Origin: Spirochaetota bacterium
Lineage (GTDB): Bacteria; Spirochaetota; Brevinematia; Brevinematales; Brevinemataceae
Assembly: GCA_030154445.1 (NCBI GenBank)
Contig: JAGUQW010000011.1
Location: 62,001-126,000, forward strand
Direction: 5' to 3'
Length of the DNA: 64,000 nt
Shown: positions 25,122 through 32,775 of the stretch, one piece after another
How positions within the stretch are numbered: position 1 is the stretch's first letter
Layout of the letters: the number at the start of each line of letters is the position of its first letter
Position numbers and translations under genes: made by a program
The notes under the pieces: generated by a model
What the model saw: the letters and a program-made list of their open reading frames with translations, nothing else
Told to the model about the DNA's origin: nothing
Databases searched by the model: none

Positions 25122-26141
25122 ATGGCAAAAATAGCTATCAATGGTTTTGGGCGTATTGGACGCTGTACTTTGCGTGCTTATTTAGCGAATTATTCTAAAG
25201 CATACGAAATTGTTGCAATTAATGATCTAACAGATCCTGCAGTACTTGTTCACCTTTTCAAATATGATTCAACTTATGGACCATTTCAAGGTGATGTAAA
25301 ATTAGAAGATGGATTTCTTGTAGTTGCTGGTAAAAAAATCAAGCTTCTTGCTGAAAGAGATGCAACAAAACTTCCTTGGAAAGAATTAGGGGTTGATATT
25401 GTTATTGAATCAACAGGTATTTTTACAACTCGTGAAGGTATGACTGCTCATATCACAGCTGGTGCAAAAAAAGTTCTTCTTTCTGCTCCTTCAAAAAGTG
25501 CTGATGATGTTGATTTGACAACTGTTATTGGTGTTAATCACAACTTAATCACAAAAGAAATGAAATTTATTTCTAATGCTTCTTGTACTACAAACTCTAT
25601 GGCTGGTGTTGTAAAAGCTGTAAATGATGCTTTTGGTATTGTTTCTGGTTTCATGACTACTATTCATTCGTACACAATGGATCAAAAATTATTAGATAGT
25701 CCACATAGTGACTTAAGAAGAGCTCGTTCTGCCGCTGAAAATATTGTTCCTTCTTCTACTGGTGCTGCTAAAGCTATTGGTTTAGTAATTCCTGAATTAA
25801 AAGGAAAATTAGACGGTTGTTCATTACGCGTTCCAACACCAGTTGGATCTATTACAGATATGACTTTTGAAGTTTCTAAATCTACTTCTGTTGAAGAAGT
25901 AAACAAAGCTCTTCAAGCAGCTGCTACAGGATACCTAAAGGGAACTGTTGAATATTCAACTGATCCTTTGGTTCTTAAAGATATCGTAGGAAACCCACAC
26001 TCAGGTATTGTTGACTCTAAGTTAACAGCTGTTGGTGGTGTTGATAAGAAAACAGTTAAAGTATTTTCATGGTATGATAACGAATGGGGATTCTCAAATC
26101 GTCTTGCTCACCTTTGTAAAATTGTTTCTGATTTTGTATAA
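25122..26141 (+). CDS. gap: Glyceraldehyde-3-phosphate dehydrogenase, type I
   Basis: Oxidises and phosphorylates glyceraldehyde-3-phosphate to 1,3-bisphosphoglycerate with NAD in glycolysis. The start at 25122 (MAKIAINGFGRIGR) is chosen over an upstream ATG because GGAGG lies just before it and the NAD-binding loop GFGRIGR then sits at the N-terminus. The active-site SNASCTTNS carries the catalytic Cys, HSYTMDQ the nearby His, and WYDNEWGFSNR the C-terminal signature. The 339 residues are standard. It has its own promoter and terminator, so it is transcribed apart from pgk and tpiA, which lie 2.3 and 7.6 kb downstream on the same strand. The codons look highly biased, as expected for strong expression. 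Confidence 0.98.
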   Translation: MAKIAINGFGRIGRCTLRAYLANYSKAYEIVAINDLTDPAVLVHLFKYDSTYGPFQGDVKLEDGFLVVAGKKIKLLAERDATKLPWKELGVDIVIESTGIFTTREGMTAHITAGAKKVLLSAPSKSADDVDLTTVIGVNHNLITKEMKFISNASCTTNSMAGVVKAVNDAFGIVSGFMTTIHSYTMDQKLLDSPHSDLRRARSAAENIVPSSTGAAKAIGLVIPELKGKLDGCSLRVPTPVGSITDMTFEVSKSTSVEEVNKALQAAATGYLKGTVEYSTDPLVLKDIVGNPHSGIVDSKLTAVGGVDKKTVKVFSWYDNEWGFSNRLAHLCKIVSDFV

Positions 26142-26153
26142 AATTTTTCAATT

Positions 26154-26188
26154 AAACGACCTTCTTTATAGAGGGTCGTTTTTTTATA
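26154..26188 (+). terminator. Terminator after gap
   Basis: AAACGACCTTC pairs with GAGGGTCGTTT (one T-G pair) around TTTATA, followed by a T-run. Confidence 0.9.
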
Positions 26189-26244
26189 TAGATTATTTTA
26201 AATAACTATGCTATAATTAACTATAAAATTATAAGAGGTTTAAC

Positions 26245-26712
26245 ATGATTCAAAGCATACAAAAAAATGAGGTTAAAGAGGTTCTTCCATTATTAGAATT
26301 GATGTATAATATTCATCAAGTCGAAATCCCTTATTTTATGAATCCATTGGAGTCACTAGATATTTTAGAAGATCGCCTTATGAAAATGATAGATTTGGAT
26401 GGGTTTTATCAATTTGTGTATAAATTAGAAGATAAAATAATTGCTTATATGGATATTTCTAAATACGAAGCACATATAGATTTATTATTCCCTACAAAAC
26501 CTTCCATCATTTTAGATACTTTAATTGTTCATCCTGATTATAGAGGTCAACATTTTGCTGAAGAAATGATAGAATTTGCGCGTCAGCACGCAAAAAGTTT
26601 AGGTTTTGCAACAATGGAACTTCATGCATTAACAGCTTTTAAAAATTTAAATAAATATTATCAAAAACATGGATTTAAAAATATATCCAATTATATGACA
26701 TGTAAACTATAA
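26245..26712 (+). CDS. GNAT-family acetyltransferase
   Basis: Predicted N-acetyltransferase of 155 residues, target unknown. The acetyl-CoA-binding motif A is ILDTLIVHPDYRGQHFAEEMIEFARQ, in which the usual RGxGxG/A loop reads RGQHFA. It is followed by a GNAT C-terminal motif (LNKYYQKHGFKN). It ends in MTCKL, very like the MSCKL end of the GNAT at 31045, so the two are probably paralogues. It is a single-gene unit between the gap terminator and its own terminator, with AGAGG before the ATG. Confidence 0.85.
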   Translation: MIQSIQKNEVKEVLPLLELMYNIHQVEIPYFMNPLESLDILEDRLMKMIDLDGFYQFVYKLEDKIIAYMDISKYEAHIDLLFPTKPSIILDTLIVHPDYRGQHFAEEMIEFARQHAKSLGFATMELHALTAFKNLNKYYQKHGFKNISNYMTCKL

Positions 26713-26717
26713 TAATT

Positions 26718-26740
26718 ACTCTCTTTTGAGAGTTTTTTCT
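26718..26740 (+). terminator. Terminator after the GNAT gene
   Basis: ACTCTC, loop TTTT, GAGAGT, followed by T-rich sequence. Confidence 0.75.
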
Positions 26741-26745
26741 TTTTG

Positions 26746-26774
26746 TAGATACTTTTATATAAATATAGTATAAT
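26746..26774 (+). promoter_or_regulatory. Promoter for the gene at 26804
   Basis: TAGATA, 17 bases, consensus TATAAT, 29 bases before the start codon. Confidence 0.55.
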
Positions 26775-26803
26775 TTATACAATAAAAGATAGGGGTATTA
26801 TAA

Positions 26804-27214
26804 ATGATACGAAATACAAATCAACGCATGGTAGAATACCTCAAAGGTTTACTAATTCAACAAAATTTCAATGTATTTTCTGCGTCAACTAGTGATCAAT
26901 CATGTAATGTGATTATAAGGAATATAAAAGAAAATAATATTCCGCAATATATGGAAATCCAAATGTTATCTCGTACAGAAGAATATAATAATGAATTAGT
27001 GATACCTGTGGATACAGATATCTCAAAAGGTTATTTTTGTTATTTCATTTTGTATTCTCTTGGTATGGGCAAAATGTGGTTACTCCGATCTGATGAGCTT
27101 ATTAAACTCCGTAGTGAAGGTTTGGATGTAAGAGACACTAGTCCATATTTGGTGAAAAACTTTGATCGTTTGAAATTTCCAGAACTAACACTTGCTGAAT
27201 ATAAAAATAAATAA
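26804..27214 (+). CDS. Hypothetical protein, possibly PD-(D/E)XK-like
   Basis: A 136-residue cytoplasmic protein I cannot assign. It opens with a helix (RMVEYLKGLLIQQNFNVF) and continues with strands (CNVIIRNI, QYMEIQMLSRTEE, LVIPVDTDI, YFCYFILYS) and a final WLLRSDELIKL. This order, with E-x-Q at the end of a strand and a late W-x-x-x-x-D-E-L, recalls small endonuclease-fold proteins, but the catalytic Asp is not clear. The nuclease reading is only a suggestion. It has its own promoter and AGGGG ribosome site, and lies just upstream of the HsdR-N gene. Confidence 0.55.
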   Translation: MIRNTNQRMVEYLKGLLIQQNFNVFSASTSDQSCNVIIRNIKENNIPQYMEIQMLSRTEEYNNELVIPVDTDISKGYFCYFILYSLGMGKMWLLRSDELIKLRSEGLDVRDTSPYLVKNFDRLKFPELTLAEYKNK

Positions 27215-27265
27215 CAATAATTTATACACAAAATAGCTATTTTGGCTAATTTGATATTATATATC

Positions 27266-27294
27266 TTGAGAAGAATTTAAAATCGAGTTATAAT
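27266..27294 (+). promoter_or_regulatory. Sigma-70 promoter for the HsdR-N gene
   Basis: TTGAGA, 17 bases, TATAAT, 47 bases before the start at 27342. Confidence 0.7.
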
Positions 27295-27341
27295 ATTATC
27301 AGTATATTTACAAAAAATTAACTAATAATTAGGAGTTTAAA

Positions 27342-28394
27342 ATGAAAGAATTAGAATTATCTTTAAAAACAATAGCACGAGATTTGGAAGCGAAAAAACA
27401 GTATATTACTTCTGAGGCTGTTACTATATCTGCATTGATAGATCCTTTGATTAAAGCATTAGATTATGATACAACAGACCCTCGTCAAATTCATAGAGAG
27501 TACGATGCTGATGCTCGTATGAAAAAAGGTGAAAAGGTTGATATTGCTATTTTGAAAGATGGTAAACCTATTATTTTTATTGAATGTAAAAAATTAGGAG
27601 AATCCCTAAACAATCATGTTGGGCAGTTGAACTCTTATTTTGTAGCTGTTCCAGAATTGAATTATGCTATTTTAACAAATGGATCTGAGTATCGTTTTTA
27701 TAAGGCGTCTAAAGAGAAAACAAATATTATGGAGTTAAACCCATTTTTAGTAATTGATATTACTAAGTCTCTTTCTACTTCTCAATTGCAAACCTTATTT
27801 ACTTTTAATAGTACACAATTTGATCCAGACAAACTTAATAATACTATTGATTTATTAGCAACAGAAACAGCTATAAAAAAATTCATGAATAGTCTTTTAG
27901 AAAACTCTTTGACTTCAGATGATGAATTTACAAATTTAATAATTAAAGAGACTCCTTTTAAACATAAAAGAGGTGAATCAAGAAATAAATTTTCTGTATT
28001 AGCTAGTAAATATATTAAACAATGGCTTGATGAAATAGTAAGAGATCGTATTAACGAGATGGCCAAAAAACAAATTGAAGAAGAATCTAAAGAAAATATA
28101 ATTCAAGAATCTAATATTGTTACAACGGAAGAAGAAATGGAAGCTTACTATATTATAAAAAGTATTTGTACAGAAAAAGTTGTATCAAGTAAAATTAACT
28201 ATCAAGATTATCAAGGTTTTTTTAGTGTTTATTATGATGGTAAAAAAACAAAACATATTTGCAAATTATATCTAAATGATAGAAAAAAAGAAATTGAAAT
28301 TATAGAGAATAAGCCTATATCCATTACAAGCTTAGATGATTTATATACTTTAAAAGATCAATTATTTACAAAACTAGAATCTTTACAATCATAA
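27342..28394 (+). CDS. Orphan HsdR N-terminal-type nuclease domain protein
   Basis: A 350-residue protein whose first ~150 residues match the N-terminal nuclease domain of type I restriction R subunits. Asp67 (KVDIAIL), then the strand PIIFIECKKL with Glu81 and Lys83, form the PD-(D/E)XK core. VGQLNSYF and YAILTNGSEYRFY complete the usual pattern. There is no helicase part and no hsdM or hsdS nearby, so it is not a type I enzyme. The C-terminal ~90 residues (EEMEAYYIIKSICTEKV, YQDYQGFFSVYYDGKKTKHI) form a further domain seen in stand-alone members. Role probably DNA cleavage in defence, unproven. Own promoter; GGAG before the ATG. Confidence 0.85.
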   Translation: MKELELSLKTIARDLEAKKQYITSEAVTISALIDPLIKALDYDTTDPRQIHREYDADARMKKGEKVDIAILKDGKPIIFIECKKLGESLNNHVGQLNSYFVAVPELNYAILTNGSEYRFYKASKEKTNIMELNPFLVIDITKSLSTSQLQTLFTFNSTQFDPDKLNNTIDLLATETAIKKFMNSLLENSLTSDDEFTNLIIKETPFKHKRGESRNKFSVLASKYIKQWLDEIVRDRINEMAKKQIEEESKENIIQESNIVTTEEEMEAYYIIKSICTEKVVSSKINYQDYQGFFSVYYDGKKTKHICKLYLNDRKKEIEIIENKPISITSLDDLYTLKDQLFTKLESLQS

Positions 28395-28435
28395 TTATAA
28401 TAAAATAAGTATCAAAGATACAGAGGAGTATTTTC

Positions 28436-29731
28436 ATGGCTATTACAAAAAAAACCATCAAAGATATGGATTTAAAAGGTAAATCTGTAATTATGCGTGT
28501 AGATTTTAATGTCCCTATGACTGGAGACGCGCAGTCTAGAACTATCACTGACGATACTCGTGTTAAAGGTGCTTTACCAACAATCAAATATGCGCTTGAA
28601 AATGGAGCTAAAAAATTAGTATTGATGAGTCATCTCGGAGATCCAAAAAAAGAAGAAAAAAAAGCATCTGAAAAAGAAGGCTTTAATGCATCAACATTTG
28701 CTACAGAAATAGCTAAAAAATTATCTCTAAAACCTGTTGCTGAACACTTATCAACATTACTTGGTAAAACTGTAAAAATGGCACCAGCTACTTTTGGTGC
28801 TGATGTTGAAAAAATGATTGCTGAATTAAAAGATGGTGAAATTCTTATGCTTGAAAACACTCGTTTTAACAAAGAAGAAACTTCCAAAGATGCTACTGAA
28901 AGAGCTAAAATGGGTGAATCTTTGGCTAAAGGAATGGATGTTTTTATCAACGATGCTTTTGGTACAGCTCACAGAGCTCATGCTTCTACAGAGGCTATTG
29001 CCAAATTCTTACCTGCGGCTGCTGGATTATTAATGGAAAAAGAATTAAATTTCTTAGAAGATAAAGTCCTTAAAAATCCTGAACATCCCTTTGTTGCTAT
29101 TGTTGGAGGCGCAAAAGTTTCTTCAAAAATCGGTGTTATTGAAAATTTGCTTGACAAAACTGATGCTATTATTATTGGTGGTGGGATGGCTTATACATTC
29201 TTCAAGGCAATGGGGTATAGTGTAGGTACTTCTTTAGTAGAAGATGATCAAATCGATACAGCAAAAAAAATTATGGCTGCTGCAAAAGCAAAAAATGTTA
29301 AATTTTTATTACCTACAGATGTAGTAGTAGCGGACAAATTTGCACCTGATGCAGCCTCACAAATTGTCAACGCTGATGCAATCCCTGAAGGCTGGATGGG
29401 ATTAGATGCGGGTCCTAAATCTATTGAAGAAGTTATTGCTGTTCTTAAAACTGCAAAAACTATTTTTTGGAATGGACCTTTGGGTGTTTTTGAATTTGAT
29501 AAATTTGCTAATGGTACCGATGCCGTTTCAAAAACTCTTGCTGAATTACCAAATGCATTAACTATTATTGGTGGTGGAGATTCTGTCGCAGCTGTTAATA
29601 AAGCTGGTTTAGCCGACAAAATGTCACATATTTCTACTGGTGGTGGGGCTTCTATGGAGCTTATTGAAGGTAAGGAAATGCCTGGTGTTGCAGCTCTTAA
29701 TGATCTATCTTGCTCTTGTAACAAACATTAA
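28436..29731 (+). CDS. pgk: Phosphoglycerate kinase with insertion and Cys-containing tail
   Basis: Makes ATP from 1,3-bisphosphoglycerate in glycolysis. Clear motifs are VIMRVDFNVP, MLENTRFNKEE, NDAFGTAHRAHAST, FVAIVGGAKVSSKIGV and the late GGGDSVAAV and STGGGASMELIEG. At 431 residues it is longer than the usual ~390-400. After SHLG there is D-P-K-K and a lysine/glutamate-rich insertion where most enzymes have SHLGRP. The C-terminus is extended as LNDLSCSCNKH, a Cys-Ser-Cys tail also found on TpiA. GAGGAG precedes the ATG. The gene follows the HsdR-N gene by 41 bases and has its own terminator. Confidence 0.97.
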   Translation: MAITKKTIKDMDLKGKSVIMRVDFNVPMTGDAQSRTITDDTRVKGALPTIKYALENGAKKLVLMSHLGDPKKEEKKASEKEGFNASTFATEIAKKLSLKPVAEHLSTLLGKTVKMAPATFGADVEKMIAELKDGEILMLENTRFNKEETSKDATERAKMGESLAKGMDVFINDAFGTAHRAHASTEAIAKFLPAAAGLLMEKELNFLEDKVLKNPEHPFVAIVGGAKVSSKIGVIENLLDKTDAIIIGGGMAYTFFKAMGYSVGTSLVEDDQIDTAKKIMAAAKAKNVKFLLPTDVVVADKFAPDAASQIVNADAIPEGWMGLDAGPKSIEEVIAVLKTAKTIFWNGPLGVFEFDKFANGTDAVSKTLAELPNALTIIGGGDSVAAVNKAGLADKMSHISTGGGASMELIEGKEMPGVAALNDLSCSCNKH

Positions 29732-29748
29732 GTAATTGATAATAATAT

Positions 29749-29783
29749 CCCATTTACTATCTTAGTGAATGGGTATTTTTTTT
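29749..29783 (+). terminator. Terminator after pgk
   Basis: CCCATTTAC pairs with GTGAATGGG (one T-G pair) around TATCTTA, followed by a run of eight T after TA. Confidence 0.85.
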
Positions 29784-29829
29784 GGAATAAGTTTAGACAA
29801 ACACAAGGTTGATTAAAGATTTATATATA

Positions 29830-29857
29830 TTGATTTTAAATGAAAATATATTATAAT
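29830..29857 (+). promoter_or_regulatory. Promoter of the GIY-YIG pseudogene
   Basis: TTGATT, 16 bases, TATAAT. The first ATG lies only seven bases after the -10 box, so any transcript would be nearly leaderless. Confidence 0.5.
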
Positions 29858-29864
29858 GTATTAT

Positions 29865-30368
29865 ATGCAGGACTATTTGTATGTATTTAAGAGTGCTATT
29901 TATATTCTTACTAACAAAGATTTTAAAAATCGTGTTAAAATAGGAATGACAAAGCGTTCTATAGAAGATTGTATCAAAAAATTAAATTCTACTAGAGTAT
30001 CTCAACCTTTTTAAGTATATTTTACTAAAAAAGTTGAAAATTATAAAAATGTTGAAAAAAATCTTTATAATAAATTTATCAAATATCGTGTCAATCCAAA
30101 ACGAGAATTTTTTAATATAGAACCTCAAGAAGCTTATGATGCCTTAAATAAATATGATGGTTTAATTGTTGTAGAAAGAGGGCGTCGTTCTAATTTTACT
30201 TTTACAGAATTAGATATCACCGTAGGAGAAGAATTAACATTCGAGGACGGGACAAAAGCTAAAGTAATAGAGGACAATTGAATAATATATAAAGAGGATA
30301 TATATTCTTTGACAGGTTTGATAGCTGTTTTACAAAAAAATCAAATAGTAGTGGTATTCAAGTATTAA
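29865..30368 (+). pseudogene. GIY-YIG (T5orf172-type) nuclease gene with in-frame stops
   Basis: One frame runs from ATG 29865 to TAA 30368 with two internal stops: TAA at 30012 and TGA at 30279. The translation before the first stop (AIYILTNKDFKNRVKIGMT, then KLNSTRVSQPF) and after it (VYFTKKVENYKNVEKNLY, VNPKREFFNIEPQEAY) is continuous and typical of T5orf172-like GIY-YIG nucleases. TAA replaces what is normally a Glu codon. The later TVGEELTFEDGTKAKV and, beyond the second stop, YSLTGLIAVLQKN match the C-terminal region common in this family. The catalytic Arg position after the KIG motif reads Cys. A decayed restriction or homing-type nuclease is the best reading. Confidence 0.8.
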
Positions 30369-30504
30369 AATTTTAGTTTTATAAAGAGAAATTATTATCA
30401 GAAAGAAGAGAGAAAGATTAGTAAAATAATAATATTGTAGAATTTTTATTAATTTTCAATAATTATAGATTAAATAGTAAAATAAATAGAAATAGGAATT
30501 TATC

Positions 30505-30987
30505 ATGAGAAATAAATCGAATATATTTGAGAGTTCATCTAAGGGTAACTTGGAAAGTGTGCAAGAATATATTGAAAAGGGCATTGATGTTAATACAAAA
30601 GATGATAAAGGTTTCACCCCTTTGATGAAAGCTGCAAGAAATGGACATTTGGAAGTAGTACAATATTTAATTGAAAAAGGTGCTGAGATTAATACTTTGG
30701 ATAAAGATGGTAGAACAGCTTGGATGACAGCATCCAGATATGGGCAAATAGATGTCGTAGAATTTCTTACAAAAGATGGAGTTGATTTTAATACTCAGGA
30801 TGATTTTTTCAAAAGCACAGCATTGATGTTTGCTTCTTATAATGGACATATGGAAGTTATTAAATATTTGATAGCAAATGGTGCTGATATTCATATTGAA
30901 AATGAAGATGGTGAAACAGCAGTAAAAATAGCTAGAAAAAATAGACATGTAGAAGTCACAAGATATTTAGTAGAGCAGGGAGCATAG
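30505..30987 (+). CDS. Cytoplasmic ankyrin-repeat protein
   Basis: 160 residues composed almost entirely of ankyrin repeats (about four and a half): TPLMKAARNGHLEVVQYLI, TAWMTASRYGQIDVVEFL, TALMFASYNGHMEVIKYLI and a final TAVKIARKNRHVEVTRYL. It has no signal peptide or membrane segment, unlike the ankyrin protein at 19141. It presumably binds another protein; no partner is evident. AGGAA lies before the ATG. It opens a plus-strand run (ankyrin, three GNATs, HARE nuclease, tpiA) in which I see no terminator until after tpiA. Confidence 0.9.
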   Translation: MRNKSNIFESSSKGNLESVQEYIEKGIDVNTKDDKGFTPLMKAARNGHLEVVQYLIEKGAEINTLDKDGRTAWMTASRYGQIDVVEFLTKDGVDFNTQDDFFKSTALMFASYNGHMEVIKYLIANGADIHIENEDGETAVKIARKNRHVEVTRYLVEQGA

Positions 30988-31044
30988 ATTATTACTCATA
31001 AACGAATTACTAAGCTATGAAAGTGACAAGAAAAAGAGGGAATT

Positions 31045-31572
31045 ATGTCAGCTGTAACAATCCGTGTCGCAGATATACAAAATGATTTTCAATATATTAT
31101 GCCATTACTCTATGATCTTCAAAAACAACATACACAGGCTCTTCCCAAGTTATTTCGAAATGTTAAAAGTTATGAAGAATTTATCACTCTTATAGAAGAG
31201 TTTGATGATCAAGAAGATAAGATAAGATTAGCTAAAGAATTAGATTTTTTTTTATTATTTGAAAAAGATAATATAGTAATAGCCTGTGCTTATGTTCAAG
31301 ATAAAATACGAGTTACTGATATTGCTTTTTTAGGATCACATTATCTTTTTGTAGCTTGTTTTATCGTGGATTCTCTTTATAGAGGTCAAGGGTTGGGACA
31401 AATGTGTTTTACAAATCTCAAAAAATGGGCTATCAATAGAGGTTATACTCAAATAGAATTATCAGTTCTTCATAATAACAAATCAGCTATATCTTTATAT
31501 GAAACTGCAGGATTAACAAAAGAATTGTTAACAATGAGTTGCAAATTAACAAGATCTATAGAAGAAAAATAA
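31045..31572 (+). CDS. GNAT-family acetyltransferase
   Basis: 175-residue predicted N-acetyltransferase. Motif A is FIVDSLYRGQGLGQMCFTNL (acetyl-CoA loop RGQGLG), followed by IELSVLHNNKSAISLYETAG, the usual GNAT B motif. It ends MSCKLTRS, resembling the MTCKL end of the GNAT at 26245. The substrate is unknown. A nine-T run at 31245-31253 in the first half of the gene encodes part of DFFLLF and could slip. Ribosome site GAGGG. Confidence 0.88.
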   Translation: MSAVTIRVADIQNDFQYIMPLLYDLQKQHTQALPKLFRNVKSYEEFITLIEEFDDQEDKIRLAKELDFFLLFEKDNIVIACAYVQDKIRVTDIAFLGSHYLFVACFIVDSLYRGQGLGQMCFTNLKKWAINRGYTQIELSVLHNNKSAISLYETAGLTKELLTMSCKLTRSIEEK

Positions 31573-31609
31573 TAAAATACTGTGTTGGTATAAGTTTGAG
31601 GATAATATT

Positions 31610-32143
31610 ATGTCTCTATATATTTTTGAAACAGAAAGACTTGGTTTTCGTTTGTGGCAAAAAAAAGACACAACTCCTTTTATTAATTTGGGACAGGATG
31701 TAGCTGGAATGATTTTTTTCTCTCGTCTTTATACGCCTGCAGAATCTTATGCTAAAATGTGTGAATATATTGTTTTTTTAGAAGATCATGGTTATGGTTT
31801 TTGGGCAGTAGATTACAAAGAAAATGGTGAATTTATTGGAACGATAGGATTTAATCACCCTAGTATTGAAGCTTTTTTTACTCCTTGTGTCCAAATCGGC
31901 TGGTGTTTAAAAAAAGAATATTGGGGACAAGGTCTGGCTACAGAAGGGGCAAAAGCTGCCTTAGAGTATATTGAGAAGCATAGTGATCTTTCTGAAATAT
32001 ATGCGTATACTATCAAACAAAATCAACCCTCAATTAATGTAATGCAAAAGATACACATGGAATTTCTAGAAGAATTTGTACCGAAGTACGGTGATGAAAC
32101 AGTTAAATATGTAGCTTTTCATAAACTGTTAAATAAAAAATAA
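31610..32143 (+). CDS. RimJ/RimL-type GNAT acetyltransferase (tandem copy 1)
   Basis: 177 residues. FETERLGFRLWQKKD is the RimJ/RimL start, followed by FIGTIGF, QIGWCLKKEYWGQGLATEGA (acetyl-CoA loop) and a C-terminal QPSINVMQKI. It is closely similar along its whole length to the next gene (shared FETERLGFR, GFGFWAV/GYGFWAV, EAFFTP, IGW, YWxQG), so the pair arose by tandem duplication. Substrate unknown: ribosomal protein N-termini or small amines are possible for this family. Ribosome site GAGGA. Confidence 0.88.
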   Translation: MSLYIFETERLGFRLWQKKDTTPFINLGQDVAGMIFFSRLYTPAESYAKMCEYIVFLEDHGYGFWAVDYKENGEFIGTIGFNHPSIEAFFTPCVQIGWCLKKEYWGQGLATEGAKAALEYIEKHSDLSEIYAYTIKQNQPSINVMQKIHMEFLEEFVPKYGDETVKYVAFHKLLNKK

Positions 32144-32158
32144 ATAAAGGCTTATCTT

Positions 32159-32704
32159 ATGTTAGAAAACCACCAAGTTTATCTTTTTGAGACAGAGCGA
32201 TTGGGATTTCGATATTGGGAAATAGAAGATAGTTCGTTTTATATTTCTTTGTGTCAAAATAGTGATGTGATGAAATTTTTTCCTAAAGTATTATCTGATC
32301 AAGACGCTGTAGGGGAAATGTTTTATTTAGATGATCAGCTAAGAGATAATGGTTTTGGTTTTTGGGCTGTAGAAGAAAAATTGACAAAAACATTGATAGG
32401 TACTATAGGAATACAAAAAGTTCCTTTTGAAGCTTTTTTTACACCAGCGATGGAGATAGGATGGCGAATAGCCACAAAATATTGGAAGCAAGGAATTGCT
32501 ATAGAAGCAGCTACTCGTGTATTAAAATATGCCCAAGAAAAAAATATTACGAACAAGATAGTATCTTTTACTGCAAAAAATAATATTTCGTCTCAAGCAG
32601 TAATGAAAAAATTAAAAATGTCTTATGTAAGTGAATTTAATCACCCTAAATTAGACAAAGATCACCCTTTGTCGGTACATATATTATATGAGAAATATTT
32701 ATAA
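32159..32704 (+). CDS. RimJ/RimL-type GNAT acetyltransferase (tandem copy 2)
   Basis: 181 residues, paralogue of the gene 16 bases upstream. It has YLFETERLGFRYW at the start, then LIGTIGI, EAFFTPAMEIGWRIATKYW and an acetyl-CoA loop reading KQGIAIEAA, more diverged than the GQGLATEG of copy 1. The relaxed loop and divergent C-terminus suggest it took on another substrate. AAAGG lies before the ATG. Confidence 0.87.
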   Translation: MLENHQVYLFETERLGFRYWEIEDSSFYISLCQNSDVMKFFPKVLSDQDAVGEMFYLDDQLRDNGFGFWAVEEKLTKTLIGTIGIQKVPFEAFFTPAMEIGWRIATKYWKQGIAIEAATRVLKYAQEKNITNKIVSFTAKNNISSQAVMKKLKMSYVSEFNHPKLDKDHPLSVHILYEKYL

Positions 32705-32775
32705 TAGAATTATTAAAAATAAGAGATATTTTTTATGGAAGGAATGATTTATATATTTAATAATAAGGAGTATAG

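Noticed and set aside
29248-29724. Long open frame antisense to pgk
   Set aside because: It mirrors the codon bias of a strongly expressed gene and shows no protein-like features; Pgk motifs fill the other strand.
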